This document shows positions 25,512 to 34,051 of a DNA stretch of 64,000 nt, one piece after another (the first letter of the stretch is position 1; each line of letters begins with the position of its first letter). The stretch lies in assembly GCA_965214915.1 (NCBI GenBank), contig CBDCCP010000002.1, forward strand, positions 186,001 through 250,000, read 5' to 3'. The notes beneath the pieces were generated by a model. It had not been told where the DNA came from. It ran no database searches and saw only the letters and a program-made list of their open reading frames with translations. Both the position numbers and the translations under genes were made by a program. This DNA is from CATQHP01 sp965214915. GTDB lineage: Bacteria; Acidobacteriota; Terriglobia; Bryobacterales; UBA6623.

Positions 25512-26071
25512 GCCGGCCGATGGGACATGCCCAGCCGTTTCCCGCGCTGCGCGCCCCAGTGGAGAGTGGGGGGCGCTGCGCGCCCCAGTGGAGAGTGGCG
25601 AGTGGCGAGTGGAGAGCAAAGACCCGCAACCGGGGAGTTCAGGATGTTGAGCCGGCCAATGGGGACATGCCCAGCCGTTTCCCGCCCTGCGCGCCCCAGT
25701 GGAGAGTGCGGGGCGCTGCGCGCCCCAGTGGAGAGTGGCGAGTGGCGAGTGGAGAGCAAAGACCCGCAACCGGGGAGTTCAGGATGTTGAGCCGGCCAAT
25801 GGGGACATGCCCAGCCGTTTCCCGCGCTGCGCGCCCCAGTGGAGAGTGGGGGGCGCTGCGCGCCCCAGTGGAGAGTGGCGAGTGGAGAGTGGAGAGCAAA
25901 GACCCGCAACCGGGGAGTTCAGGATGTTGAGCCGGCCAATGGGACATGGCCCAGCCGTTTCCCGCCCTGCGCGCCCCAGTGGAGAGTGCGGGGCGCTGCG
26001 CGCCCCAGTGGAGAGTGGAGAGTGGAGAGTGGAGAGCAAAGACCCGCAACCGGGGAGTTCCGGATATTGAA
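25440..26071 (+). repeat. 140-bp tandem array containing decayed copies of the next gene's start
   Basis: AGGATGTTGAGCCGG recurs at 25502, 25641, 25781 and 25921, and in altered form (CGGATATTGAAATGG) at 26061. Each unit has a GCGCTGCGCGC palindrome, AGTGGAG units, AGCAAAGACCCGCAACCGG and about 49 bp resembling the 5' end of the gene at 26072 (GGGACATG, TTCCCGCGCTG). The array therefore amplified a repeat together with a gene start. Confidence 0.92.
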
Positions 26072-26416
26072 ATGGCCGATTGGGACATGACCCATCTGAT
26101 TCCCGCGCTGACCGTGCTCGTGCCGATCGCCTGCGGGCTGGCCGCGCTGTGGCAGCGGGCTACGGCGGACATGCGCCGCTCAGCCGATTGGCGGGCGCGG
26201 GTCGACGAACGCTTGAGCGATATGGACGGGCGGCTGGCCGCGCTGGAACGCCTGCGCGGGCCGACGCACGAAGATATGCAGCGCATCTCCGCCGGAGTGA
26301 GCAACGTGGACGGCCGGCTGGCCCGCGTCGAAGGCGAGCTCGGCGGCCTGCGCTCGGGCCTGGAGTTGATCCACGAGCATCTGCTGCGGGGCGCAGGGGG
26401 CGCCAGTGGAGAGTGA
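26072..26416 (+). CDS. DUF2730-like phage protein (Mu gp25 type)
   Basis: 114 residues. A short N-terminal membrane helix (LIPALTVLVPIACGLAALW) followed by a long coiled coil: RARVDERLSDMDGRLAALER, MQRISAGVSNVDGRLARVEG, LGGLRSGLELIHEHLLRGAG. This single-TM plus coiled-coil layout ending in HEHLL is typical of DUF2730 proteins found in Mu-like phages between the lysis and terminase genes. The 3' end merges with a composite repeat (GGASGE is repeat-encoded). Confidence 0.7.
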   Translation: MADWDMTHLIPALTVLVPIACGLAALWQRATADMRRSADWRARVDERLSDMDGRLAALERLRGPTHEDMQRISAGVSNVDGRLARVEGELGGLRSGLELIHEHLLRGAGGASGE

Positions 26417-26470
26417 GGCGCGCTGCCGCGCGCCAGTGGAGAGTGGATAGCGGATAGTGGAAAGTGAAGA
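26395..26470 (+). repeat. Hairpin/heptad composite repeat
   Basis: GGCGCGCTGCCGCGCGCC palindrome flanked by AGTGGAG and AGTGGATAGCGGATAGTGG units, ending AGTGAAGATCCGTGAG; the terminase GTG start is only a few bases downstream, so its initiation region lies in repeat sequence. Confidence 0.85.
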
Positions 26471-26473
26471 TCC

Positions 26474-27856
26474 GTGAGCGGCGAGGCGCGGCCGCTGGCG
26501 CTGCCCTATCAGCGGGCCTGGCTGGAAGATCGGTCGCGGCTGAAAATCGGCATGATGGCCCGGCAGACAGGCAAGACCTGGGTCTGCACGCTGGAGATCG
26601 CGCTCGATTGCCTGGCCGCCGCAGCCGCCGGCCGGGCCGCCCGTTGGGTGATCCTTTCGCGCGGCGAACGGCAGGCGCGCGAAGCGATGGAAGAGGGCGT
26701 TAAACGCCATTTAAGCGCCCTGCAAACGGCGTTTAAATGGCGCGAAATCGACATCCCCGATATCGGCGCGAAGGCGCTGGAGGTCACGCTCCAGGGCGGC
26801 TCGCGGATCACCGCGCTGCCGGCCAACCCGGAGACGGCGCGGGGCTACAGCGCCAACGTGCTGCTCGACGAGTTCGCCCATCACGCCGACAGCCGCAAGA
26901 TCTGGGCGGCGCTGTTTCCGGTCATCTCCGCCGGGCACAAGCTGCGCGTGGTGTCGACGCCGAACGGCAAGGGGAACAAGTTCTACGAACTCATGCGTCG
27001 CGAGCCGCGGGTTGCGAGTGAGGGGTCGCAAGACCCCTGGTCGCGGCACGTGGTGGATATTTACCGGGCGGTGCGGGAAGGGTTGCCGCGGGATATCGGG
27101 CTGCTGCGCGCCGGACTGGCCGACGCCGACGCCTGGGCGCAGGAGTACGAGCTGCACTGGCTGGACGAGGCCGGCGCCTGGCTGCCCTACGAGCTGATCC
27201 TGGCGGCGGAGGACGCGCAGGCCGGCGATCCGGCGCTGTACGGCGGGGGTCATGCCTACATCGGGGTGGACATCGGGCGGCGCAACGACTTGTCGGCGCT
27301 GTGGGTCTGGGAACGGGCGGGCGACGTGCTGTGGACGCGCGAGGCGCGGGTTATGCGGCGGGCGTCGTTCGCCGAGCAGGCGGCGGCGTTGGACGAGCTG
27401 GTCGGGCGCTATCGGCCGCTGCGGGTTTGCCTGGATCAGACGGGGATGGGCGAGGCGGTGGTGGAAGACGCCCGCCGGAGGCACGGCGCGGCGCGCGTCG
27501 AGGGGGTGCTGTTCAGCGCCGCGTCGAAGCTGCATATGGCCGCGTTGGCCAAGCAGGCAATGGAAGAGCGGCTGCTGCGCATTCCGGCGGGCGACGCGGC
27601 GCTGCGGACGGATTTGCACAGTTTGCGGCGGGTGACGACGCCGGCGGGCAACCTGCGCTTCGACGCCGGCGGGGGCCGGAGCGACGGCCACGCCGACCGC
27701 GCCTGGGCGGCTTTTCTGGGCATTTACGCCGCCGACAGACCCGGGGAGATCTTCGATTATCGGCGCGCGGCGCGGCGCGCGCCGAGTGAAAAGTGGAAGC
27801 ATGGGCCGCCGCGGCGGGTGCGGGCTACGGGCGGCTTTCGGCGAGGGGCGTGGTGA
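26474..27856 (+). CDS. Phage terminase large subunit (Mu gp28-like)
   Basis: 460 residues from GTG 26474. The ATPase has a Walker A-like ARQTGKT (29-35) and Walker B LLDEFAHH (130-137), coupling motif VVSTPNGKGN, and the C-terminal RNase-H nuclease with its first Asp in AYIGVDIGRRNDLSALW (266) and a second in RVCLDQTGMGEAVVED. This packages DNA into the prohead. Near the C-terminus AGTGAAAAGTGGAAG encodes SEKWK, i.e. heptad units lie inside the frame. A truncated inverted duplicate is at 13268-14379. Confidence 0.9.
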   Translation: MSGEARPLALPYQRAWLEDRSRLKIGMMARQTGKTWVCTLEIALDCLAAAAAGRAARWVILSRGERQAREAMEEGVKRHLSALQTAFKWREIDIPDIGAKALEVTLQGGSRITALPANPETARGYSANVLLDEFAHHADSRKIWAALFPVISAGHKLRVVSTPNGKGNKFYELMRREPRVASEGSQDPWSRHVVDIYRAVREGLPRDIGLLRAGLADADAWAQEYELHWLDEAGAWLPYELILAAEDAQAGDPALYGGGHAYIGVDIGRRNDLSALWVWERAGDVLWTREARVMRRASFAEQAAALDELVGRYRPLRVCLDQTGMGEAVVEDARRRHGAARVEGVLFSAASKLHMAALAKQAMEERLLRIPAGDAALRTDLHSLRRVTTPAGNLRFDAGGGRSDGHADRAWAAFLGIYAADRPGEIFDYRRAARRAPSEKWKHGPPRRVRATGGFRRGAW

Positions 27857-27864
27857 GGGGCGCG

Positions 27865-27940
27865 AAGCGCCCCTCACAGTGGATAGTGGATAGTGGATAG
27901 TGGATAGCTAAAGACCGCCGGGGCGGCTGAAGGGTTTCGG
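27865..27940 (+). repeat. Heptad repeat between terminase and portal genes
   Basis: CACAGTGGATAGTGGATAGT-type units (four) followed by AGCTAAAGACCGCC, a variant of the usual AGCAAGAC end. Confidence 0.8.
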
Positions 27941-27984
27941 GCTTGGCGGCGGGGGGCGGCGGCTGCCAGTCTGGGCAGTGACCC

Positions 27985-29283
27985 GTGACCCGTGAACGGC
28001 GCCTCGATCAGGAACACGCGCGGCCGCGCTTGACCGGCGTCCGCCGGGTCTGGCGTACGGAATCGATGGCGGCGGGGCTGACGCCGGATCGGTTGCGCGC
28101 CATTCTACGCGCCGCAGACCGCGGCGAGCAGCGCGACTATCTGACGCTGGCCGAGGAAATGGAAGAGCGCGACCCGCATTACGCCGCCGTGCTGGGGGTG
28201 CGCAAGCGGGCGGTTTCCGCGCTGAAGCCCGAGGTCGAAGCGGCCTCGGACGCGGCGCGCGACTTGGACGTGGCCAAGGCCGTGCGCGAGCTGGTCGGCG
28301 GTCCGCAGTTTCCCGCGCTGGTCGAAGACTGCCTGGACGCGCTGGGCAAAGGCTTCGCCGCGGTGGAGATCGTCTGGCGGCGGGGCCGGCGATGGACTCC
28401 CGAGCGCTACGAATGGCGCGATCCGCGCTGGTTCCGCTGGGACCTCGAGGACGGGCGCACGCTGCGCCTGCTCGACGACTGCTGCGCAGGCCGACAAGAC
28501 TGCTGCGCAGGCCGACAAGACTGCTGCGCAGGCCGGCAAAACTGCTATCGCGGCGTCCCGCTGGCGCCGGCGAAGTGGATTGTCCACGTGCCGCGGCTGC
28601 GTTCGGGGCTGCCCGCGCGGGGCGGCTTGGCGCGTCCGGCGGCGGCGGCGTATCTGGTCAAGGCGTATGCGATCACGGATTGGACGGCCTACGCCGAGGT
28701 GTACGGGATGCCGCTGCGCTTGGGGCGCTACGGGCCGGGGGCGACCGAAAACGATATCGAGACGTTGATCGGGGCGGTGGCCAATCTGGGCACGGACGCG
28801 GCGGCGGTGATGCCCGATTCGATGCGCATCGAGTTTCAGCAGGCTGCGTCGGGGGCGGGCGGCGGGGCGGAGATTTTCCGCGATTTGGCCAAGTATGTGG
28901 ACAGCCAGATCAGCAAAGCGGTTTTGGGGCAGACGATGACCACCGACGACGGCTCTTCGCGGGCGCAGGCGCAGGTGCATGACGCGGTGCGCGGAGACAT
29001 CCTGCGCTCGGATGCGCGGCAGTTGGCGGCGACGCTGAACCGCGATCTGGTGACGCCGTTCGTGCGCTTGAACTTCGGGGCCGAGGTTGCCGCGCCGCGG
29101 CTGCTGTTGCCGGCGGCCGAGCCGGAAGACACGGAGGCGCTGGCGCGGGCGTTGCAGCGCCTGGTGCCGCTGGGGCTGCCGGTGCAGGCGTCGGTGGTGC
29201 GCGACCGGCTGGGCCTGCCCGACCCGGAAGAAGGCGCCGCGCTGCTGCGCGCGCCGGCGGCGCCGGCGGAGAGTGGGGAGTGA
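27985..29283 (+). CDS. Phage portal protein, DUF935 family (Mu gp29-like)
   Basis: 432 residues from GTG 27985. DYLTLAEEMEERDPHYAAVL, GVRKRAVSALKPEV, AVEIVWRRG.RWTPERYEWR, AYLVKAYAITDWTAYAEVYG and QISKAVLGQTMTTDDGSSRA are hallmark segments of DUF935 portals, the dodecameric DNA gate at the capsid vertex. An unusual insertion at about residue 168 contains three DCCAGRQ repeats (see separate entry). The gpF minor head gene that normally follows in Mu is absent; the next genes are convergent tail genes. The C-terminal ESGE is heptad-encoded. Confidence 0.88.
   Translation: MTRERRLDQEHARPRLTGVRRVWRTESMAAGLTPDRLRAILRAADRGEQRDYLTLAEEMEERDPHYAAVLGVRKRAVSALKPEVEAASDAARDLDVAKAVRELVGGPQFPALVEDCLDALGKGFAAVEIVWRRGRRWTPERYEWRDPRWFRWDLEDGRTLRLLDDCCAGRQDCCAGRQDCCAGRQNCYRGVPLAPAKWIVHVPRLRSGLPARGGLARPAAAAYLVKAYAITDWTAYAEVYGMPLRLGRYGPGATENDIETLIGAVANLGTDAAAVMPDSMRIEFQQAASGAGGGAEIFRDLAKYVDSQISKAVLGQTMTTDDGSSRAQAQVHDAVRGDILRSDARQLAATLNRDLVTPFVRLNFGAEVAAPRLLLPAAEPEDTEALARALQRLVPLGLPVQASVVRDRLGLPDPEEGAALLRAPAAPAESGE
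28478..28545 (+). repeat. In-frame 21-bp repeats inside the portal gene
   Basis: Three units of GACTGCTGCGCAGGCCGACA (the last slightly changed) encode DCCAGRQ-DCCAGRQ-DCCAGRQ-NC. They add a cysteine-rich loop to a structural protein that normally has none there. Confidence 0.9.
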
Positions 29284-29338
29284 AGAGCGGAGAGTTGAAG
29301 AGGGCAAGGCGCTGCGTTGTCTTGCCCTCCGCTATTCG

Positions 29339-30352
29339 CTATCCGCCGGTTTCGGCTTCCAGGCTGGTGGCGTAGCCTCTGTCGTCGAGATTGTGGGTGA
29401 CGCGGACGGTGGTCCAGGGGCCGTCGATTCCTTGGCGGAAGCCGCTCAGGGTCAGCGGGGTTTCGGCCCACACGCGGGGGTCGCCGGGGGCCAGGGTCAG
29501 GCTCAGGGCGCCCACGCCGCGCTGGAGCACGGCCAGCTTGGCCTGCGCCGCATCGCGCGCGGTCCGCTCGTCGATGTAGTTGTGGCGCAACGAGTAGATC
29601 GGCTCGCCGCGGCTGGCGGTGACCGTGCGGCGCTCGCCGCTTTGCAGGTCGCGCCAGTGGGCCGCGACCGCTGCGTAGCGGTCGCGGTCGGCAAGCGTCG
29701 CGCGGTAGCCGGAAACCTGCTGCGGGGTTACGGCAAGAGGCTCGAGGCGCCGGCCCGAGGCCGTCCGCGCTTGGCCGCGGCGGACAAACAGCAGATATTC
29801 GCCGTCCTGCCGGGCGACGGCGTCGTATTGCCTGCCCAAGCGGGTCAACAAGTGCATGTCGGATTCGTCGGTCTGGTCGACGTGGGGCAAAGGGATGTCG
29901 TACAGATCTGCGCCGACGCTGCGCAGCAGGCCGTGTTCCTCGGCGATGACGGCGACCAGCTTGCCGAGGCGCAAGTCATCCCAGGAGCGGGTTTTGTGCT
30001 GCTTGAGCGCGGCGCGCATGTCGGCGGCCTTGCCGCGCACGACGAGCGTCGCGGGCGGGCCGGAAAGCTCGCGCTCGTCCACGGTGAAGCGGCCCATTTC
30101 GGTCAGCGGCGGGCGGCGCGCGGCGCGCGGCGAGTGAACGGCCTCGTAGCCGAGGGCGGCGGTGAGCGCGACGCCCGGGCGGAGCAGAGCGATGCGGCCG
30201 CCCGTATGGCGCAGGCCGCGGTCGTCCAGGCGCAACTCGATCGTGTCGGCCTGCGGCCCGCTGTGGGCGGCAATGCTCAGGTTGAGCAGGCGGCCGCGCA
30301 AAATGCCGCCGATGTCGCGGTCGTCGGCGAGGATGCGGTAGGAAGGGGTCAT
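29339..30352 (-). CDS. Phage late control D / baseplate hub protein (gpD)
   Basis: 337 residues, last gene of the minus-strand prophage module. LADDRDIGGILRGRLLNLSI, DTIELRLDDRG and the central LTRLGRQYDAVARQDGEYLL (the usual GpD signature of a hub domain), with YDIPLPHVDQTDESDMHLL before it. GpD proteins form the hub through which the tail tube and spike are attached in contractile-tail phages. The gene upstream is gpX with about 60 bp, including a composite repeat, between them. Confidence 0.87.
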   Translation of the reverse strand: MTPSYRILADDRDIGGILRGRLLNLSIAAHSGPQADTIELRLDDRGLRHTGGRIALLRPGVALTAALGYEAVHSPRAARRPPLTEMGRFTVDERELSGPPATLVVRGKAADMRAALKQHKTRSWDDLRLGKLVAVIAEEHGLLRSVGADLYDIPLPHVDQTDESDMHLLTRLGRQYDAVARQDGEYLLFVRRGQARTASGRRLEPLAVTPQQVSGYRATLADRDRYAAVAAHWRDLQSGERRTVTASRGEPIYSLRHNYIDERTARDAAQAKLAVLQRGVGALSLTLAPGDPRVWAETPLTLSGFRQGIDGPWTTVRVTHNLDDRGYATSLEAETGG

Positions 30353-30353
30353 G

Positions 30354-30412
30354 GCCTTAGTGGAGAGTGGGGGGGGCGCTGCGCGCCCCAGTGGAGAGTG
30401 GGGGGCGGCACG
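30354..30412 (+). repeat. Hairpin/heptad composite repeat between gpD and gpX
   Basis: AGTGGAGAGTGGGGGGGGCG, the palindrome GGGCGCTGCGCGCCC, and AGTGGAGAGTGG. It interrupts an otherwise tight tail operon. Confidence 0.85.
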
Positions 30413-30622
30413 TCAGTTTCTCAGGCGCAGGGGGATTTCGACCGCCGGCGGTTGCGGCAGGTCGGGCAGCAGGATCGGCAGACCGGCAGGCAGGATGGGG
30501 CCGTAGTCGGCGAGGCCCGGGTTAGCTTCCAGCACGGCCTCGACAATGCCGGACTGCGCGCCGTAGCGCGCCTGGCATACGACGTCGAGGCGGTCGCCGT
30601 CCACGGTGCGGTAGTAGGTCAT
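30413..30622 (-). CDS. Phage tail protein X (gpX, LysM-like)
   Basis: 69 residues. MTYYRTVDGDRLDVVCQARY, ...VEAVLEANPGLADYGPILPA, GLPILLPDLPQPP shows the LysM-like fold of gpX, a short tail-completion protein placed between tape measure and gpD in P2/Mu phages. Position and length agree with the family. Confidence 0.9.
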   Translation of the reverse strand: MTYYRTVDGDRLDVVCQARYGAQSGIVEAVLEANPGLADYGPILPAGLPILLPDLPQPPAVEIPLRLRN

Positions 30623-30664
30623 GCCGCGCCTCCGGCGCGCCGGCGGCGAGTGGCGAGCGGCGAG

Positions 30665-33280
30665 TCAGTCCACATAGTCGTAGAGGGCTTCCCGGCGGGC
30701 CTGCCGGCGGCGCCGGTTGAGTTCTGCGAGGATGCGCTCGACCAAATCCCGAGCGTCCTCGCCGCGCTGCTGGTGAATGACCAACTCGCGGACATAGACG
30801 CCGCCGTGCTGCGCCGCGTGAACCACGGTGGACGGCTGCGGCGCGCTCTGCGCGCCAGTGGAGAGCGGGGGGCGAGCCGCGGGCAGCGCCGGAACCGACA
30901 GAGTCAGTGCGAGGGCCGGCGCGGCGGCGCCCGCCAGGGCGCGGCCCAGCGGCCGGCGCAACTCGTGCGGGCCGGCGCGGCGCACGCCCGCGCCCAGCGT
31001 GCCGACGATCGACCCGCCCGCAGCGGTCAGCCGCGACAGCGGCCCCTCTTGCGCGTCCGATTCCGGCAGCAGCTTGCCGACGTGGCCCAGCACCGACTTC
31101 AACGCTTTGTAGATCAGTCCCACCGGCGAGAAGCGGATGCCCGCGGCCAACGTCTCGATCAGCGCCCGGCCCAAGCTCGCCATGTCCAGCCTGCCGAACC
31201 AGCCCTCGATCGACTCCCACACCCCGCCTAAAGCCCCTTTAACCGCCGTCCAAAGACCGCTTAAAGCGCCTTTAAGCGACGCCCCCAGCCCGCCGAAGAA
31301 CCCCTTGATCGGCTCCCAGTACTTGAAAATCAACACCGGGAGCGAAATGAACGGGAACATGACCGCCCCCAACACCGTAGCCAGACCGGCGATGACGCGC
31401 CCGACGGTCTTGCCCACCCCGGCCACGCCGGCCAGCTCTTCCTGCGCGCTCTCGACCGGCGACAGGAATTTGCGGAACCAGTCGATCACCGGCTTGACCG
31501 CCGCGCCGATCGCCGCGAATACCGGCTTGACCGCCGCCCACAGCGCCGCGAAAGCGGGCTTGATCGCGTCCGCCACCGGCTGTAGGCCCGCCTCGATCCC
31601 TGCCCACACGCCGCCGAAGAAGTCTTTGAGCGGCTCCCAGTATTTGTAGATCAGCGTGGCGGCCAGGGCAATGCCGGTAATCGTCAAGCCGATGGGGTTG
31701 GTGAGCATAGCCGCGCCCAGCGCGCGGATACCGCCGATGACCACGGGGACGGCCCGCGTGGCGAGACCCAGCAGACTGCCGCCGAGGGTACGCAGCGCGG
31801 CTCCGATCAACGGCAGCGCTTTGCCGCCGAGACGCAGCATCCAACTGCCGGCGGTTTTGAGCGCGGCTCCGAGATGGGGCAAGGCCCCTTTGCCCAGAGC
31901 CCACGTTTTTTTCGCGAGACCGGTCATTACCTCGCCCTTGCCGAACCAGGCGAAGCCGGCCCAGACCGTGCCGAGGGTTGCGAAAGCGCCGGTTACGACA
32001 CCGAGGGCGGCCCCCACAGCGGAGCTTTCCTCGACGAGCTTGCCGAGCAAGCCGGCCCCGCGCGCGAGCGGCGTCAGCAGGAGATTGATCGTCGGCAGCA
32101 TCGTGCCGCCGATCGTCGAGCCGATCGCGGTCAGGTTTTGCGCCAGCATTGTCCACTGCCCGCCGGCGCTGCCGATGAAGCGCCGATAAGCGTCATCCAC
32201 CACGCCCGTCGACTCGCTCACGGACTGCAAGCCGTCACGATACTTATCGAGGCCCTCGAGCAACGGCTGCAGGCCCGCCTTGCCCTCGTCGCCGAACAAA
32301 CGTTGAATCGCCGCGCTGCGGGCGTCGCTATCGGCGGGGTCGGGCAGCCGTTCGTGCAGCGCTTGCAGCGTGGCGCCCAAGTCGAGCGATCCGTCCGCGC
32401 CGCGGGCCATCGAGAATCCCAACTCGTCGGACGCCGTGCCCATCCGGCTCAGCACGGCGTTCAGCGCCGCTCCGGCCTGCGAGCCGTCCAGACCGACTAT
32501 GTTCAGCGTCCCGATCGCCGCCGCCGTCTGCTCCAGGGGCAGCTTGGCGGCAATCGCCCCCGACGCTGCCTTGGCCATACCGGCGCCGAGCTGCCCGAAG
32601 TCCGCGCCGGCGAACTTGAACTGCGTCTTGGTCAACACGTCGCCGATGCGCGCCATGCTCTCGCCCATGTTGGCGTGGACCGCGCCCATGACCTTGGCGA
32701 CTTGGCCGACGTCGCCGGAGATGACCTTGGCGACTTTGGCGACGACATCGCTGCCGACCCGCGCGGCCTCTTCCTGCAGCCCGGCCGCGTTGAGCCGGTA
32801 CTGGATTTGCAGGAGTTCGGACTCGCTCGCCAGCGTATTCCGAGCGGTCTCGCGGGCGTGAGCGACCGCGCGCTCGACCGCCGCGTCAACGTCGCCGTCC
32901 TCGGCATTGATAACCGTTCGCAGCCGGATGGTTTGCCGCTCGATGTCCATCGACCTCCCGAGGGCGCGCCCGGCGCTGTAAAGCGCACCGACCACAGGCG
33001 TCTCTCGCTCTGGGGACCCCTGCCCCGCGGGCGGCGCCCGCCACCCGCGCTGCGTATTGCCGGGTTGGACACTCGACTTGCTCGACCCGATGCTGTGCTG
33101 CCCTTCCGGCTTGCGGTTGAGCGGGACGATATTGCCGAATATCGGCTTAGCCGGCCGCATCTTCGCCGCGGTCTCGCCCAGGTCGCTCAGCGTGTCCTTG
33201 GCCGAGCGAAAGATCGAGCGGAAGGCATTGCCCGGCGCGATAGCGATAACCGGGCTCAGACTTAGCGAGCTATCGGGCAT
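30665..33280 (-). CDS. Phage tail tape measure protein
   Basis: 871 residues from the ATG at 33280, with GGGAGG six bases upstream. The mid-part (QLGAGMAKAASGAIAAKLPL, QTAAAIGTLNIVGLDGSQAG, LNAVLSRMGTASDELG) matches the TIGR01760 core; long hydrophobic and amphipathic stretches with repeated KYWEPLKDFFGGVWAGI-type segments follow. The protein sets tail length and lines the tube. A composite repeat within the C-terminal region encodes RPPLSTGAQSAPQPS (30834-30880). Two extra copies of its first 44 codons, with the same ribosome-binding site, lie upstream at 33782 and 34284. Confidence 0.9.
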   Translation of the reverse strand: MPDSSLSLSPVIAIAPGNAFRSIFRSAKDTLSDLGETAAKMRPAKPIFGNIVPLNRKPEGQHSIGSSKSSVQPGNTQRGWRAPPAGQGSPERETPVVGALYSAGRALGRSMDIERQTIRLRTVINAEDGDVDAAVERAVAHARETARNTLASESELLQIQYRLNAAGLQEEAARVGSDVVAKVAKVISGDVGQVAKVMGAVHANMGESMARIGDVLTKTQFKFAGADFGQLGAGMAKAASGAIAAKLPLEQTAAAIGTLNIVGLDGSQAGAALNAVLSRMGTASDELGFSMARGADGSLDLGATLQALHERLPDPADSDARSAAIQRLFGDEGKAGLQPLLEGLDKYRDGLQSVSESTGVVDDAYRRFIGSAGGQWTMLAQNLTAIGSTIGGTMLPTINLLLTPLARGAGLLGKLVEESSAVGAALGVVTGAFATLGTVWAGFAWFGKGEVMTGLAKKTWALGKGALPHLGAALKTAGSWMLRLGGKALPLIGAALRTLGGSLLGLATRAVPVVIGGIRALGAAMLTNPIGLTITGIALAATLIYKYWEPLKDFFGGVWAGIEAGLQPVADAIKPAFAALWAAVKPVFAAIGAAVKPVIDWFRKFLSPVESAQEELAGVAGVGKTVGRVIAGLATVLGAVMFPFISLPVLIFKYWEPIKGFFGGLGASLKGALSGLWTAVKGALGGVWESIEGWFGRLDMASLGRALIETLAAGIRFSPVGLIYKALKSVLGHVGKLLPESDAQEGPLSRLTAAGGSIVGTLGAGVRRAGPHELRRPLGRALAGAAAPALALTLSVPALPAARPPLSTGAQSAPQPSTVVHAAQHGGVYVRELVIHQQRGEDARDLVERILAELNRRRRQARREALYDYVD

Positions 33281-33782
33281 GGGGGCCTCCCGCGCAGCCG
33301 CGCGCTATACTGGCCGGCGGCATGGAAAAATTGAAAAAGTTTTTGCAAAAGTTAGCGCTCGTGTCGTTAACCTGCTTTCTCGCGGCGACGGCGTGCGGCG
33401 CGATTTTGCGCAGATACGGCCCGGAGGCGGACTGGTTCACCGCAATCATGGCCGGCGCGATTCTGCTCGGCGTAGTAGGGTGGACGATAATCATAATTGT
33501 TGATCTCTGGCGCTGGCTCCGCGGTTGATAACGGCGCGCAACTCGTTGAGGCTCCAGCCGGACTGCGCGGCAAGTTGTCTCGCCGCCCGCCGCGCGTCGG
33601 ACGGCCTCAGGACAAAAAGCCCTCATACGTCTTTTGCCGCACAGGTTCTTAGCCGGCCGCATCTTCGCCGCGGTCTTGCCCAGGTCGCTCAGCGTGTCCT
33701 TGGCCGAGAGGAAGATCGAGCCGAAGGCATTGCCCGGCGCGATAGCGATAACCGGGCTCAGACTTAGCGAGCTATCGGGCAT
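33270..33782 (-). pseudogene. Decoy tape-measure start, copy 2
   Basis: Same 44-codon tape-measure head as at 33280 and 34284, followed by shifted gpE' sequence and an open frame of 170 codons that terminates just inside the real tape-measure start. It arises from the 502-bp triplication and is unlikely to be functional. Confidence 0.7.
33322..33528 (+). CDS. Small lipoprotein/membrane protein, paralogue 1
   Basis: 68 residues: MEKLKKFLQKLALVSLTCFL, then AATAC at a possible lipobox, ILRRYGPEADWFTAIMAG and the helix ILLGVVGWTIIIIVDLWRWL. It lies antisense between gpE' and the tape measure. TATACT stands 11 bases before the ATG with no Shine-Dalgarno, suggesting a leaderless transcript. Its antisense position, own promoter-like box and membrane nature suggest a phage moron such as a superinfection-exclusion factor, which is inference. 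Confidence 0.6.
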   Translation: MEKLKKFLQKLALVSLTCFLAATACGAILRRYGPEADWFTAIMAGAILLGVVGWTIIIIVDLWRWLRG

Positions 33783-33823
33783 GGGGGCCTCCCGCGCAGC
33801 CGCGCGCTACACTGGCCGGCGGC

Positions 33824-34051
33824 ATGGAAAAATTGAAAAAGTTTTTGAAAAAGTTAGCGCTCGTGTCGTTAACCTGCTTTCTCATGGTGACGTCGTGCGC
33901 CGCGATTTTGCGCAGATACGGCCCGGAGGCGGACTGGTACACCGCAATCATGGCCGCCATGCTTCTGATCACCGTAGTAGGGTGGACGATAATCATAATT
34001 GTTGGTCTCTGGCGCTTGCTCCGCGGTTGTTATCGGCGCGCAACTCGTTGA
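33824..34051 (+). CDS. Small lipoprotein/membrane protein, paralogue 2
   Basis: 75 residues, the second member of the triplet: MEKLKKFLKKLALVSLTCFL, MVTSC (a better lipobox: VTS-C), AAILRRYGPEADWYTAIMAA and a terminal helix TVVGWTIIIIVGLWRLLRG followed by a basic tail. Substitutions are concentrated around the lipobox and the loop between helices, while the length is held, suggesting some selection on the protein. The -10-like box here reads TACACT. Confidence 0.6.
   Translation: MEKLKKFLKKLALVSLTCFLMVTSCAAILRRYGPEADWYTAIMAAMLLITVVGWTIIIIVGLWRLLRGCYRRATR

Noticed and set aside
25456..26090. Multiple short frames encoding SGEWRVES or LSTLHSPL peptides
   Set aside because: They are translations of the heptad arrays and appear in all frames; not genes.
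29087..31231. A 714-codon plus-strand frame over gpD, gpX and the tape measure end
   Set aside because: Antisense shadow of three well-supported tail genes.
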